NCBI RefSeq assembly: GCF_029057325.1
Contig: NZ_JAICZW010000185.1
Coordinates: 1 to 43,640, forward strand
From: Bacteroides sp.
GTDB taxonomy: Bacteria > Bacteroidota > Bacteroidia > Bacteroidales > Bacteroidaceae
Direction of reading: 5' to 3'
DNA length: 43,640 nucleotides
Made by a program: the position numbers and the translations under genes. The notes beneath the pieces were generated by a model. That model saw only the letters and a list, made by a program, of their open reading frames with translations, ran no database searches and was not told where the DNA came from. This document shows positions 1 to 7,262 of the stretch, piece by piece (the stretch's first letter is position 1; every line of letters begins with the position of its first letter).

Positions 1-53
1 CTCACTAACTCCTGCGATACATCACGCCTAACTACCTCCCATAGAGACGGTGG

Positions 54-824
54 TCAGGCAGCACGACCTTCCGCACGACCTTCCGCACGACCTTCCGCAC
101 GACCTTCCGCACGACCTTCTTCTTTTGAGGCTTCCTGCACACTCAAAAAGGTACGATACGCATTGATACTTTTCCAATACAGCTCATGCTCCTCCTTATT
201 AAGAGAAGCAACATCGGCGATTTCTTCCAGTTTCTCAAATACGGCTTTGCGTGCTTTGAAAGGCATTCGTTTCAGGGTATCCATATTCTTTAAAGTATAA
301 ATCCAGCGTTCAAAATCAGTCTCACACTCTTCCTCTTCTTTATTGAAAACAGGCAGAGCAAGGAAAATCTGCCGCATCTTATCGGTAAATTGCTCTCCTG
401 TTTCACGGTCGGCAAGGATAACGTCTGTACGAAACTTAACGTTATCGTTGAGCAGAAAGTTCATGAAGAACACACCATAGACGGCTTTTATGTCGAACCG
501 CCAATTGTCGCCCGCCTGCCCTTGCCGTGCCACAGCATGAGACAGATAGAACAAGGCACGCTCCTTGAAGTGCACTTGCGATTTGTTTTGCATCTCCACG
601 ATAATCTTCTCGCCCGTATCGGTGGTGCAGAAGATGTCGTATATCAAGGCACGTGCGTCTTCCCATTCGGGCAGCTGCTCGTTATTCAGGAAAGTGAGGT
701 CAGTTATCACGCGCTCGCCTTCCAACAGGTCATTCAGGAAATCTATCAACAGGTCTTTTGAAATCTCCTGACCAAAGATTTTTTTGAATCCGTAATCGGT
801 GAACGGATTGATAAACTTACTCAT
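54..824 (-). CDS. Rpn family recombination-promoting nuclease / putative transposase (PD-(D/E)XK)
   Basis: A 256-residue protein opening with MSKFINPFTDYGFKKIFG, the N-terminal signature of the Rpn/PDDEXK_2 family. The PD-(D/E)XK core is visible as D63 followed by E77 and Q79 in IVEMQNK. Members are DNA endonucleases that promote RecA-independent recombination in E. coli; some have defence roles. Here that function is inferred from family only. The last 21 residues are five copies of EGRA encoded by a 12-bp tandem repeat. That highly charged tail is common in Bacteroides Rpn paralogues and may change length by slippage. The gene stands alone on the minus strand with its own promoter (856-886). 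The 53 bases beyond the stop show nothing I can name. Confidence 0.9.
   Translation of the reverse strand: MSKFINPFTDYGFKKIFGQEISKDLLIDFLNDLLEGERVITDLTFLNNEQLPEWEDARALIYDIFCTTDTGEKIIVEMQNKSQVHFKERALFYLSHAVARQGQAGDNWRFDIKAVYGVFFMNFLLNDNVKFRTDVILADRETGEQFTDKMRQIFLALPVFNKEEEECETDFERWIYTLKNMDTLKRMPFKARKAVFEKLEEIADVASLNKEEHELYWKSINAYRTFLSVQEASKEEGRAEGRAEGRAEGRAEGRAA
60..119 (-). repeat. 12-bp tandem repeat, five in-frame copies
   Basis: Five consecutive 12-bp units (plus-strand consensus CGCACGACCTTC; the first starts AGC). They lie in the coding frame of the Rpn-family gene, each encoding Glu-Gly-Arg-Ala. Because 12 is a multiple of three, loss or gain of a unit would not break the frame. It would only change tail length. 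Confidence 0.95.
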
Positions 825-855
825 AACGTTGTGGTTCTTTTCATTAGGACTGCCA

Positions 856-886
856 CAAAGATAAGGAAATACTCTGAAAAGGCAAG
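856..886 (-). promoter_or_regulatory. Bacteroides-type promoter for the Rpn-family gene
   Basis: On the minus strand the -7 box reads TATCTTTG (856-863), an exact TAnnTTTG. A CTTG (883-886) lies 19 nt upstream and matches TTTG in three of four bases. Predicted transcription would start near 849, about 25 nt before the ATG. Confidence 0.65.
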
Positions 887-887
887 A

Positions 888-924
888 ACAGGGAAGTGTT
901 TTTTTGGAACAGCACTTCCCCTGT
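888..924 (-). terminator. Possible terminator after the TonB-dependent receptor gene
   Basis: Arms 888-898 and 913-924 pair over 11 bp with one bulged base, 15 nt past the stop codon of the receptor gene. On the minus strand the stem is followed by a pyrimidine-rich stretch ending in TTTT (876-887). The tail is not a clean U-run, so intrinsic termination is plausible but not certain. Confidence 0.5.
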
Positions 925-938
925 CCTCTTCCAGATAC

Positions 939-3470
939 TTACTCTCCACCGCCACCGTTTCCACTGCCGCCGCTCTTCACATCATCGTTGCTGATGGTAC
1001 GCGCCGCTTTCTTCACACTTGCCTTCAGCTCGCCGATGCGGTAGCTGACGCTGATACCGAAGCGCTGGCGACTATACTTATAACAATTTTCACGCAAGAA
1101 GCCATTACCTTCGGTAGTAGAACTTTGCTCCATATAGTTCTTGAAGAAGTTGCTGGCAAAAGCGGACAAAGTGAGACGCTTCTTCAGGAACGACTTGTTG
1201 ACATTCAGGCTGTAATCGAAGAAACTGCTTCCCTTGCCTTGCAGCATAATCCACGGAGTCTGCCCAAAGACATTCAAGCTGACGCGCCAATCGTGGGGCA
1301 ATGTCTGTTGCACACCACCGAACGCAAAAAGACTCCAACCATCGTTGCACATGCCCTCACCGCCTTTTAAGTAAGAGTAATCACCACTCATATTCATGTA
1401 GATACGTGTGCGAGAAGTGGCATTCCAATTGACATAGGCACTCATGCTGGCACGACGGCTCTTGCCGATATTGGCATACGTAGAATAGAGCACATCCTTG
1501 CCCGTAGGATTCTTCAAGCCTTCGATTTCTGTATCAGGCATGAGCACAGTCACGCTTTCAATACTATTGTTGGTAAAAGAGTAGCGGGCCGAAAGGTTGA
1601 TATTAAACTTCCGTGTGAAGTTGCTGTAACTCAAATTTAAGGAGTGGCTCTTCTCACTATCCAGCTCCGGATTACCCTGGCTGATGTAAGAAGGGTTGGA
1701 ATCGTCCAAATAGGGATTCAACGACCAGATGCCCGGGCGATAGATACGCATATTATAGCCCAAGCGCAGGTTGGACATGTCCGTCAGTTTGTAACCTATG
1801 GAGGCGGAAGGCACCACATCATCAAAGTTCTTCGTGAAATCCTCACCTCTACCCACCAGGTACTTCACATCTTGGATGGTATGCTCATAACGCAATCCCA
1901 ACCTACCCGAGAATTTCTTCACCTTCAAACCATATCCCAAATAAGCGGCAAGAATGTCGTTCAGGTGCTTGTAATGCGAACTCTGATCTTTATTGTACTC
2001 ATATTTCCCGGCATCGTCCTCATCGAAGCGGTCGTTCTCCGAAGAGTTGTTGCGCAAGATATACTTGGCACCGGCTTCCAGTGTATGTAGTTTACCAATG
2101 GGCGTAGTGTAGTCGGCCTGGAAGGTATGTTCGGTAGTGTTCTGATTTCCGTCATTATGCAGGTTCCGCAGGCGGTTCAAGTAATCCTCCCAATTGGGGC
2201 TATAGCCCTCCTCTATATCATATTCCGTGTAAGAATTAGAGGTTTGCGGACGGGTATTAATCTTATAAGAGAAGGTCAGCATACGGTCCTTCACCTTGAA
2301 CAGGCGTTGGTAGTCGATGCCTCCATCGATAGAGTACCATGATGACTTGCTGTGAGAATATGTGGAATAATCATAGAGAGGATCCGCACCCACAGACATG
2401 GGTGAAGAAGCGAGATAGTCCATAGTTCCTCTATTCTTGTTTCCGCCACCCCACAGACCGAAGGACATGGTGACCAGACGCAACGTGTCTATCTCGTAGC
2501 TGGCCTCCATACTACCCGACTGGAAAGAACCGTTTCCCTTGCTATTACCACTATAGTTCAAGTTAGAGGAATTTTCGGTTACGGCTTCCGATGTCACGAG
2601 CTGGCTACCGCTACTATAAGAGCGCGGTTGGTTGTTATAGTTATAGTTGTAGCGGGCACTGACCGTTAGTTTGCCGCTCTTTATCGTACCGAAGGCACCG
2701 CCTCCCGCGCCACGGTTGCTGGCGTTTCCGCTGAAGGTCACGGTGTAGCCTTCAAGCCCGCCGCCCACGGTGACGATATTCAGAATACCGCCCACCCCTT
2801 CGGCATCGTACTTAGGACCGGGATTGGTGATTACCTCGATGTGCTTGATGCTGTTGGCAGGCATGCTCTTCAGCACCTCTGTAGGGTTGTTGCTCATCAT
2901 GTTGTTGGGCTTTCCATTGACATAGACCTTGAAGCTGCTGCTTCCGTTCACCTGTATGTTGTCTTCGCCGTCCACCGTCACCAGCGGCACTTTGCGAAGC
3001 ATCTCCAACAGAGAATTCGATTGAGAATCAGGGTCATCCTGCACGTTATACTCTATCTTGTCGATATCCGCTTTCACCAAAGGCTTTTGGGCGACCACTT
3101 CCACTTGGCCCAGTTCGTTGGAGGCATCCGTGATGTAGAGCGTACCGAAGTCCACCAACTTCTCTCCCGCCTTCACCGAAAACTCCTTCACGATGGGCGT
3201 ACGTCCCACGGAAGTAATGGTCAGCACAAAGTTGCCTGTACCGGGCACTTTCTCTTGGAATTGACCTTTCATGTTCGTCACCAGCATCTTCAACGCTTTC
3301 GCGGGAGCCTCTTTCTTCACAACTTTAATGGTAGCATACGGTTCACCTTCATTGGTTAGCGAGTCTAGCAAAACTCCTTTAATCTGGAAAGAAGAAGTTG
3401 CCGTGTTTTGTGCCATTGCCAGACCGGACACCATCAGCATCCATAACAGCACCATCCATTTTGTTCTCAT
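939..3470 (-). CDS. Outer-membrane TonB-dependent receptor (OMP_b-brl_3 type)
   Basis: An 843-residue protein with a signal peptide (residues 1-20, ending LAMAQ), a carboxypeptidase-regulatory-like domain (about 27-115), a plug (about 125-235, with VNGKPNNMMS and DAEGVGGILNIV) and a long beta-barrel. It belongs to the Bacteroidota family usually annotated 'outer membrane beta-barrel / TonB-dependent receptor'. It is shorter than SusC and lacks a SusD partner. It should sit in the outer membrane and move an unknown ligand using TonB energy. The C-terminus is an odd Gly/Ser-rich tail (GGSGNGGGGE) instead of the usual terminal aromatic strand. No substrate can be inferred from the neighbours. 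Confidence 0.88.
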   Translation of the reverse strand: MRTKWMVLLWMLMVSGLAMAQNTATSSFQIKGVLLDSLTNEGEPYATIKVVKKEAPAKALKMLVTNMKGQFQEKVPGTGNFVLTITSVGRTPIVKEFSVKAGEKLVDFGTLYITDASNELGQVEVVAQKPLVKADIDKIEYNVQDDPDSQSNSLLEMLRKVPLVTVDGEDNIQVNGSSSFKVYVNGKPNNMMSNNPTEVLKSMPANSIKHIEVITNPGPKYDAEGVGGILNIVTVGGGLEGYTVTFSGNASNRGAGGGAFGTIKSGKLTVSARYNYNYNNQPRSYSSGSQLVTSEAVTENSSNLNYSGNSKGNGSFQSGSMEASYEIDTLRLVTMSFGLWGGGNKNRGTMDYLASSPMSVGADPLYDYSTYSHSKSSWYSIDGGIDYQRLFKVKDRMLTFSYKINTRPQTSNSYTEYDIEEGYSPNWEDYLNRLRNLHNDGNQNTTEHTFQADYTTPIGKLHTLEAGAKYILRNNSSENDRFDEDDAGKYEYNKDQSSHYKHLNDILAAYLGYGLKVKKFSGRLGLRYEHTIQDVKYLVGRGEDFTKNFDDVVPSASIGYKLTDMSNLRLGYNMRIYRPGIWSLNPYLDDSNPSYISQGNPELDSEKSHSLNLSYSNFTRKFNINLSARYSFTNNSIESVTVLMPDTEIEGLKNPTGKDVLYSTYANIGKSRRASMSAYVNWNATSRTRIYMNMSGDYSYLKGGEGMCNDGWSLFAFGGVQQTLPHDWRVSLNVFGQTPWIMLQGKGSSFFDYSLNVNKSFLKKRLTLSAFASNFFKNYMEQSSTTEGNGFLRENCYKYSRQRFGISVSYRIGELKASVKKAARTISNDDVKSGGSGNGGGGE

Positions 3471-3555
3471 CTCATTTTTAGTTTTTAGTTATCATTTCTG
3501 TTTATTGTCTTTACATTAGACGTTATCTGCCTATATTTTGTCACAATAGAGTGGA

Positions 3556-3590
3556 CAAAATTAGCCTCTTTTCATATTTTTACGAACAAT
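3556..3590 (-). promoter_or_regulatory. Candidate promoter for the TonB-dependent receptor
   Basis: The minus strand reads TAATTTTG (3556-3563), matching TAnnTTTG. The best upstream partner is ATTG (3587-3590), 23 nt away, which is slightly too far and one base off TTTG. The leader would be about 75-80 nt. Confidence 0.45.
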
Positions 3591-3621
3591 CCGTAGTTAA
3601 AAAAAAGAAAAAGGAAGGAGT

Positions 3622-4917
3622 TTAGAGGAAATGAAAGAACAATAACAAACAGACATTAACCGCAATCACAAGGCCGAATCCACGTCCTATCCATGGACGT
3701 AACGGGCTCTTGCTGCCCGCAAAAAAGAGCGCATAGCACATGTTCACGGCAATGTTGCTGACAATCGCCTGCATGCAGCAAGCCGTAATCACCCATACCG
3801 CCACGCTACCCGTGCCCTGCAACAGGTTCAGGATGAAAGGAGTGATATCGCTGAACCCCGATACAAAAGAAAGCAAGTTCAATCCGTCCGTCCCCGCATA
3901 TATCAGCGTATAATGCGTCAGGATGGTGAAAGCCACAAACAGCACCGCAAAAATCAGCGCCACCTTAAACTCCAGCGGATTGCTGCTGTCCTCTTCCTCA
4001 TCCGCATCGGCGCCACGCTCTCCCCGTTCACGCTTGGAATGCAGATACAACGCCACACCGGCCGAGACAACCGCCATAGCCAACAGATAGGGATAAATGC
4101 TCAACAACGTCTCCCGGCTGAAAATGCCTATCAATATCAGAAAGCGAAGGAACATCATACTTACGGCCAACAACATCGCCGCCACGTATTCGGGCGCATC
4201 TTTCGCAGAAGCCTTGCGGCTCTTCCGCGCCAACACGGAAATAGTAGCCGTACTGCTATACAGCCCTCCTACAATGCCCGAAACCAAAATGCCGGACTCA
4301 CGAAAGACATAGCGCTTCAACAGATAGGAAAGATACGAGATACCGGAAACAACCACCGTGGCAAGCCAAATGCTATAGGGAGTCAGGTTGATGCCGGGGA
4401 TGAGGTTCTTATCGGGCAACATCGGAAGGATGATGCCGCTGATGGCAAGGAACTTGGCAAGCGTAATCATCTCATCGTTCTTCATCCGCTGCGCCAATTC
4501 GGTGAACGTATGTTTCAGTTCGGTAAAAAGCAGCACCGTCACCACCACCATCACATAGAACCAAGAGGGCTGTGTGGCCACGATGGGGGCTATACAATAG
4601 GTGATAAGCGCTATAATAATGGTAGTTACTCCGAAAACGTGGTATTGCGACTGCTTCACATAGTAATTCAGTGCAAGCAGCAGCCCCAGCACAGCCCCGC
4701 CTCCCATAAACAGCCGATAATCCGCAGGGTCGAGAATATAGAGCAGATAGCCCAGTATGCCGATGAAGGTAAAAGTACGGTCGGTGCCGAATTGCGTAGT
4801 CTCCCCTTCGCGCTTCAAGCTGATTTTACGCTGCGAAAGCCCGATAAGCAGAGAGAACAGGGTGACCAATACAAAAATGACCAGTTCGCGTGGCAAGTAG
4901 TGATAAAGTTGTTCCAT
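3622..4917 (-). CDS. MgtC/SapB and DUF4010 family membrane protein
   Basis: A 431-residue, strongly hydrophobic inner-membrane protein with roughly eleven to twelve membrane segments. The first part has the MgtC-like pattern LLIGLSQRKISLKREGET followed by a second helix near residue 50. The C-terminal half carries the DUF4010 signature SGIVGGLYSSTATISVLARK. A charged cytoplasmic loop (KRERGERGADADEEEDS) splits the C-terminal helices. MgtC relatives affect Mg2+ or phosphate homeostasis and virulence in other bacteria; the fused DUF4010 form has no settled function. It lies 151 bp upstream of the receptor gene on the same strand, so co-transcription is possible, though the receptor has its own promoter candidate. 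Confidence 0.85.
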   Translation of the reverse strand: MEQLYHYLPRELVIFVLVTLFSLLIGLSQRKISLKREGETTQFGTDRTFTFIGILGYLLYILDPADYRLFMGGGAVLGLLLALNYYVKQSQYHVFGVTTIIIALITYCIAPIVATQPSWFYVMVVVTVLLFTELKHTFTELAQRMKNDEMITLAKFLAISGIILPMLPDKNLIPGINLTPYSIWLATVVVSGISYLSYLLKRYVFRESGILVSGIVGGLYSSTATISVLARKSRKASAKDAPEYVAAMLLAVSMMFLRFLILIGIFSRETLLSIYPYLLAMAVVSAGVALYLHSKRERGERGADADEEEDSSNPLEFKVALIFAVLFVAFTILTHYTLIYAGTDGLNLLSFVSGFSDITPFILNLLQGTGSVAVWVITACCMQAIVSNIAVNMCYALFFAGSKSPLRPWIGRGFGLVIAVNVCLLLFFHFL

Positions 4918-4981
4918 AGATTCTGAAAGAGTTATCGGGAGTTAGAGGAAGTTATTCGGAAGTTAAAGGCCAATAGTCCTG

Positions 4982-5470
4982 CTAGTGGGAGTCCCCCGCC
5001 TGCCTCCATTTGGTGAAAGGACGGGCTTTCAGTTGCGAATTATAGTAACGGACATCTCCCGTCACTTCCCGTCCGATGAAGTCAGGCTTTACGAAAGGCT
5101 CCTTTTCTGAAGCAAGTTCCACCTCGGCGACAATCAGCCCTTCGTTTTCGCCATGAAACTCATCCACTTCAAAGACATGCCGACCGCTACGCACCAGATA
5201 GCGCGTCTTGTCGATGATGCCCGGCTCGCACAACTTCATCAATTCTTCGGCCTCCTCCAACGGAATCTCCTTCTCCCATTCGTAACGACTGATGCCCGTG
5301 GCATCGGTCTCTCCTTTGATGGTGAGATAGCCTTTCCCGTTGCAGATGCGCACCCTGACAGTCCTCTCCTGCGCACTGCAAATATAGCCCTGCGCGATGC
5401 GGCTCCGCGCGTATGCCTGCGACTTGTACTCACCCGTCACAAGATACTTACGTTCTATTTCCTGCGGCAT
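4982..5470 (-). CDS. CYTH domain protein (triphosphate tunnel metalloenzyme)
   Basis: A 162-residue CYTH protein. The ExExK metal/phosphate-binding signature is at E4-I-E6-R-K8, and later basic and acidic strands (VRVRI, LTIKGE, DKTRYLV, FEVDEF, VAEVELAS) match the eight-strand tunnel fold. Bacterial single-domain relatives hydrolyse inorganic triphosphate or other triphosphates; the substrate here is unknown. I chose the ATG at 5470 rather than 5512, because the longer form adds 14 non-conserved residues and overlaps the upstream 44-residue gene by 26 bp. The chosen start lies 16 nt after that gene's stop, which suggests an operon of two. Confidence 0.9.
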   Translation of the reverse strand: MPQEIERKYLVTGEYKSQAYARSRIAQGYICSAQERTVRVRICNGKGYLTIKGETDATGISRYEWEKEIPLEEAEELMKLCEPGIIDKTRYLVRSGRHVFEVDEFHGENEGLIVAEVELASEKEPFVKPDFIGREVTGDVRYYNSQLKARPFTKWRQAGDSH

Positions 5471-5486
5471 GTCGTAGTGCGTTTTA

Positions 5487-5621
5487 TCAAGCCCAATAAG
5501 AATAACCCACAAACATGGCGATTACCAAAACAATGGCTACTATGCCGATGGTAATCATCACTTTCTTGGCTTGTTGTTCTTCTTTCCGGCTGTATGCCGC
5601 TTTCTTCTTACTTTTTCCCAT
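5487..5621 (-). CDS. 44-residue single-pass membrane protein
   Basis: A short open frame starting MGKSKKKAAYSRKEEQQ, followed by one hydrophobic segment of about 22 residues (roughly 21-42) and ending SYWA. The lysine-rich N-terminus should stay in the cytoplasm. A Bacteroides-type promoter candidate lies upstream (5655-5686), and the CYTH gene begins 16 nt after its stop. The basic head plus one helix, and the fit between promoter and operon partner, argue that it is real. The function is unknown; anchoring or modulating the CYTH enzyme is only a guess. Confidence 0.7.
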   Translation of the reverse strand: MGKSKKKAAYSRKEEQQAKKVMITIGIVAIVLVIAMFVGYSYWA

Positions 5622-5654
5622 AGTGTTTCTGATAGTTTAAAATTCAATGATGAG

Positions 5655-5686
5655 CAAAGTAAGAGTAATTTCGGGGAGTTTCCAAA
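5655..5686 (-). promoter_or_regulatory. Promoter candidate for the small membrane protein and CYTH gene
   Basis: The minus strand has TTTG (5683-5686), a 20-nt spacer and TTACTTTG (5655-5662), one base off TAnnTTTG. The -33 box falls inside the T-rich tail of the prfB terminator, so the end of one transcription unit and the start of the next are packed together. Confidence 0.55.
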
Positions 5687-5712
5687 TAAAAAAGGGAGAA
5701 ATTACTCTCCCT
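5684..5712 (-). terminator. Intrinsic terminator of prfB, overlapping its stop codon
   Basis: Minus-strand arms AGGGAGA and TCTCCCT (5706-5712 and 5693-5699) form a perfect 7-bp stem. The tail is TTTTTATTT. The prfB stop codon TAA (5702-5704) lies in the 6-nt loop. Confidence 0.75.
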
Positions 5713-6817
5713 CTCCTGCAAATTCCATTAAATATGCTTTGATAAAGCCTTCTATCTTGCCATCCATCACGCCGTTCACGTCGCTGGTCTGGAAATTGGT
5801 GCGGTGGTCTTTCACGCGGCGGTCGTCGAACACATAACTTCGTATCTGGCTGCCCCACTCGATTTTCTTCTTGCCCGCCTCCACTTTCGCCTGTTCCGCC
5901 ATGCGATGCTGAAGCTCCTTATCGTAGAGCATGGAGCGGAGAAGGCGAAGGGCGTTCTCACGGTTCTTAGGCTGGTCGCGGGTTTCGGTGTTCTCAATCA
6001 AGATTTCCTCTTCCTCGCCCGTATAAGGATCTTTGTACTGATAACGCAGACGGACACCCGACTCCACCTTGTTGACGTTCTGGCCGCCGGCTCCGCCGCT
6101 TCGGAAAGTATCCCACGACATACGTGCCGGCTCGATGTTCACCTCAATCGTATCATCCACCAGCGGAGTGACAAAGACGGAAGCGAAGGAAGTCATACGT
6201 TTGCCCTGCGCGTTGTAGGGCGACACACGCACCAGACGGTGCACTCCGTTCTCCCCCTTCAGATAGCCGTAGGCATAACTGCCCGAAATCTCGATAGTAC
6301 AGGTCTTGATACCCGCCTCGTCTCCTTCCTGAAGGTTGGCGATGACAGCCTTGTAGCCGTTGGTCTCGGCATAGCGCAGATACATACGCATCAGCATGCT
6401 TGCCCAGTCCTGGCTCTCCGTGCCACCGGCTCCGGAGTTGATTTTCAGCACACAATCCATCTGATCGGCCTCCTCGCGAAGCATGTTCTTGAGTTCGAGC
6501 GCCTCCACAGCCGCAGCTGCCTTGGCATACGCCTCATCCACCTCTTCTTCGGTCACCAATTCATCTTTATAGAAGTCGAAGGAGAGTTGCAACTCTTCGG
6601 CAAGCGTAGCCACTTCCTGATAGCCCTCAATCCATTGCTGCAAGCCTTTCACCTTCTTCATCTGCGCTTCGGCAGCCTTCTGGTCGTCCCAAAATCCGGG
6701 AGCCTGCGTGCGAAGCTGCTCTTCTTCCACCTGTATCTTCTTTCCTTCGATGTCCAGATAGCGGTTCAACGCTTCGGTACGCTCCTTGATATTCTTCAGT
6801 TGTTCTACGGTAATCAT
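5702..6817 (-). CDS. prfB: Peptide chain release factor 2 (RF2), in one continuous frame
   Basis: A 371-residue class I release factor that ends translation at UGA and UAA. The GGQ loop is seen in FRSGGAGGQNVNK, and the codon-recognition loop reads SPY where E. coli RF2 has SPF. The C-terminus has a Bacteroidota-like stretch with DPYTGEEEE. Many bacteria control prfB by a +1 frameshift at an in-frame UGA near codon 26. Here the equivalent site reads R-Y-L-D-I (CGC TAT CTG GAC ATC) with no stop and no CUU-UGA slip site. I start at 6817 (MITVEQL, with AGAGGAAAA upstream). An ATG at 6868 would lie upstream of the promoter's predicted start point. Confidence 0.96.
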   Translation of the reverse strand: MITVEQLKNIKERTEALNRYLDIEGKKIQVEEEQLRTQAPGFWDDQKAAEAQMKKVKGLQQWIEGYQEVATLAEELQLSFDFYKDELVTEEEVDEAYAKAAAAVEALELKNMLREEADQMDCVLKINSGAGGTESQDWASMLMRMYLRYAETNGYKAVIANLQEGDEAGIKTCTIEISGSYAYGYLKGENGVHRLVRVSPYNAQGKRMTSFASVFVTPLVDDTIEVNIEPARMSWDTFRSGGAGGQNVNKVESGVRLRYQYKDPYTGEEEEILIENTETRDQPKNRENALRLLRSMLYDKELQHRMAEQAKVEAGKKKIEWGSQIRSYVFDDRRVKDHRTNFQTSDVNGVMDGKIEGFIKAYLMEFAGEGE

Positions 6818-6846
6818 ATATTTTTCCTCTTCTGTCTTTCGGACGG

Positions 6847-6877
6847 CAAAGGTATGAAAAAAACGCAATTACTCAAA
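6847..6877 (-). promoter_or_regulatory. Consensus Bacteroides promoter for prfB
   Basis: The minus strand has TTTG (6874-6877), a 19-nt spacer and TACCTTTG (6847-6854), both boxes exact. Transcription would start near 6840, giving a leader of about 23 nt before the chosen ATG. Confidence 0.8.
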
Positions 6878-7040
6878 AGGCAAAGGACTGAAATAGCGAG
6901 GAATGGCTTTTTCCGCCTATCGTCCACCCGCCATGAACGTTTCAACAAGCCCCTCTTTGGCCCGCAGACGAAGCCTCATCCGCAAGCCCACTTTTTCAAA
7001 GGAGCCAACGCATTGATTATCAGGCACAGAAAAACAGCTT

Positions 7041-7128
7041 GACAGACACTTGTGTTCAAGACGACAAACACTTGTGTTTGAGAAGACAGACACAAGTGTT
7101 TGAGAGGACAGACGCAAGTGTCTGTCAA
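7041..7128. repeat. 88-bp array A: four 22-bp palindromic units
   Basis: Exact 22-bp periodicity: units at 7041-7062, 7063-7084, 7085-7106 and 7107-7128, each beginning GACA. The core of unit 2 is CAAACACTTGTGTTTG, with 7-bp arms around TT. Units 1-2 have centre TT and units 3-4 centre AA, so the whole array is also roughly an inverted repeat about its midpoint. Six-base linkers separate the cores. It lies between the start region of prfB and the end of the acyl-CoA synthetase gene; the rest of that gap (6878-7262) shows only a GC-rich hairpin at 7235-7258. A 22-bp period cannot be a coding repeat. A sister copy is at 15894-15981. Confidence 0.9.
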
Positions 7129-7234
7129 ATAGGGGTATATTGAGGCCGATTGCGAGGGTTGTTCCCTTGCCGTTCGATTCTGCCAACGGGCTCTTTCTTT
7201 ACTTTTTCTCAGAAGCCTCACCGGCAACCGATGC

Positions 7235-7258
7235 CCGTCGCCCTCACTTCGGCGACGG
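7235..7258. other. GC-rich hairpin just after the acyl-CoA synthetase stop
   Basis: CCGTCGCC (7235-7242) pairs with GGCGACGG (7251-7258) over 8 bp with an 8-nt loop, 5 bases past the stop codon. There is no U-run, so it may end or stabilise the transcript rather than act as a classical terminator. Confidence 0.45.
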
Positions 7259-7262
7259 CGTA

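Noticed and set aside
5471..5512. Longer start for the CYTH gene
   Set aside because: It would overlap the 44-residue gene and adds residues ahead of the conserved ExExK start.
6818..6868. Longer start for prfB
   Set aside because: It lies across a consensus promoter, upstream of the predicted transcription start.
7041..7128. CRISPR array
   Set aside because: Units are contiguous palindromes with 6-bp linkers, not repeats separated by unique 30-bp spacers, and no cas gene is nearby.
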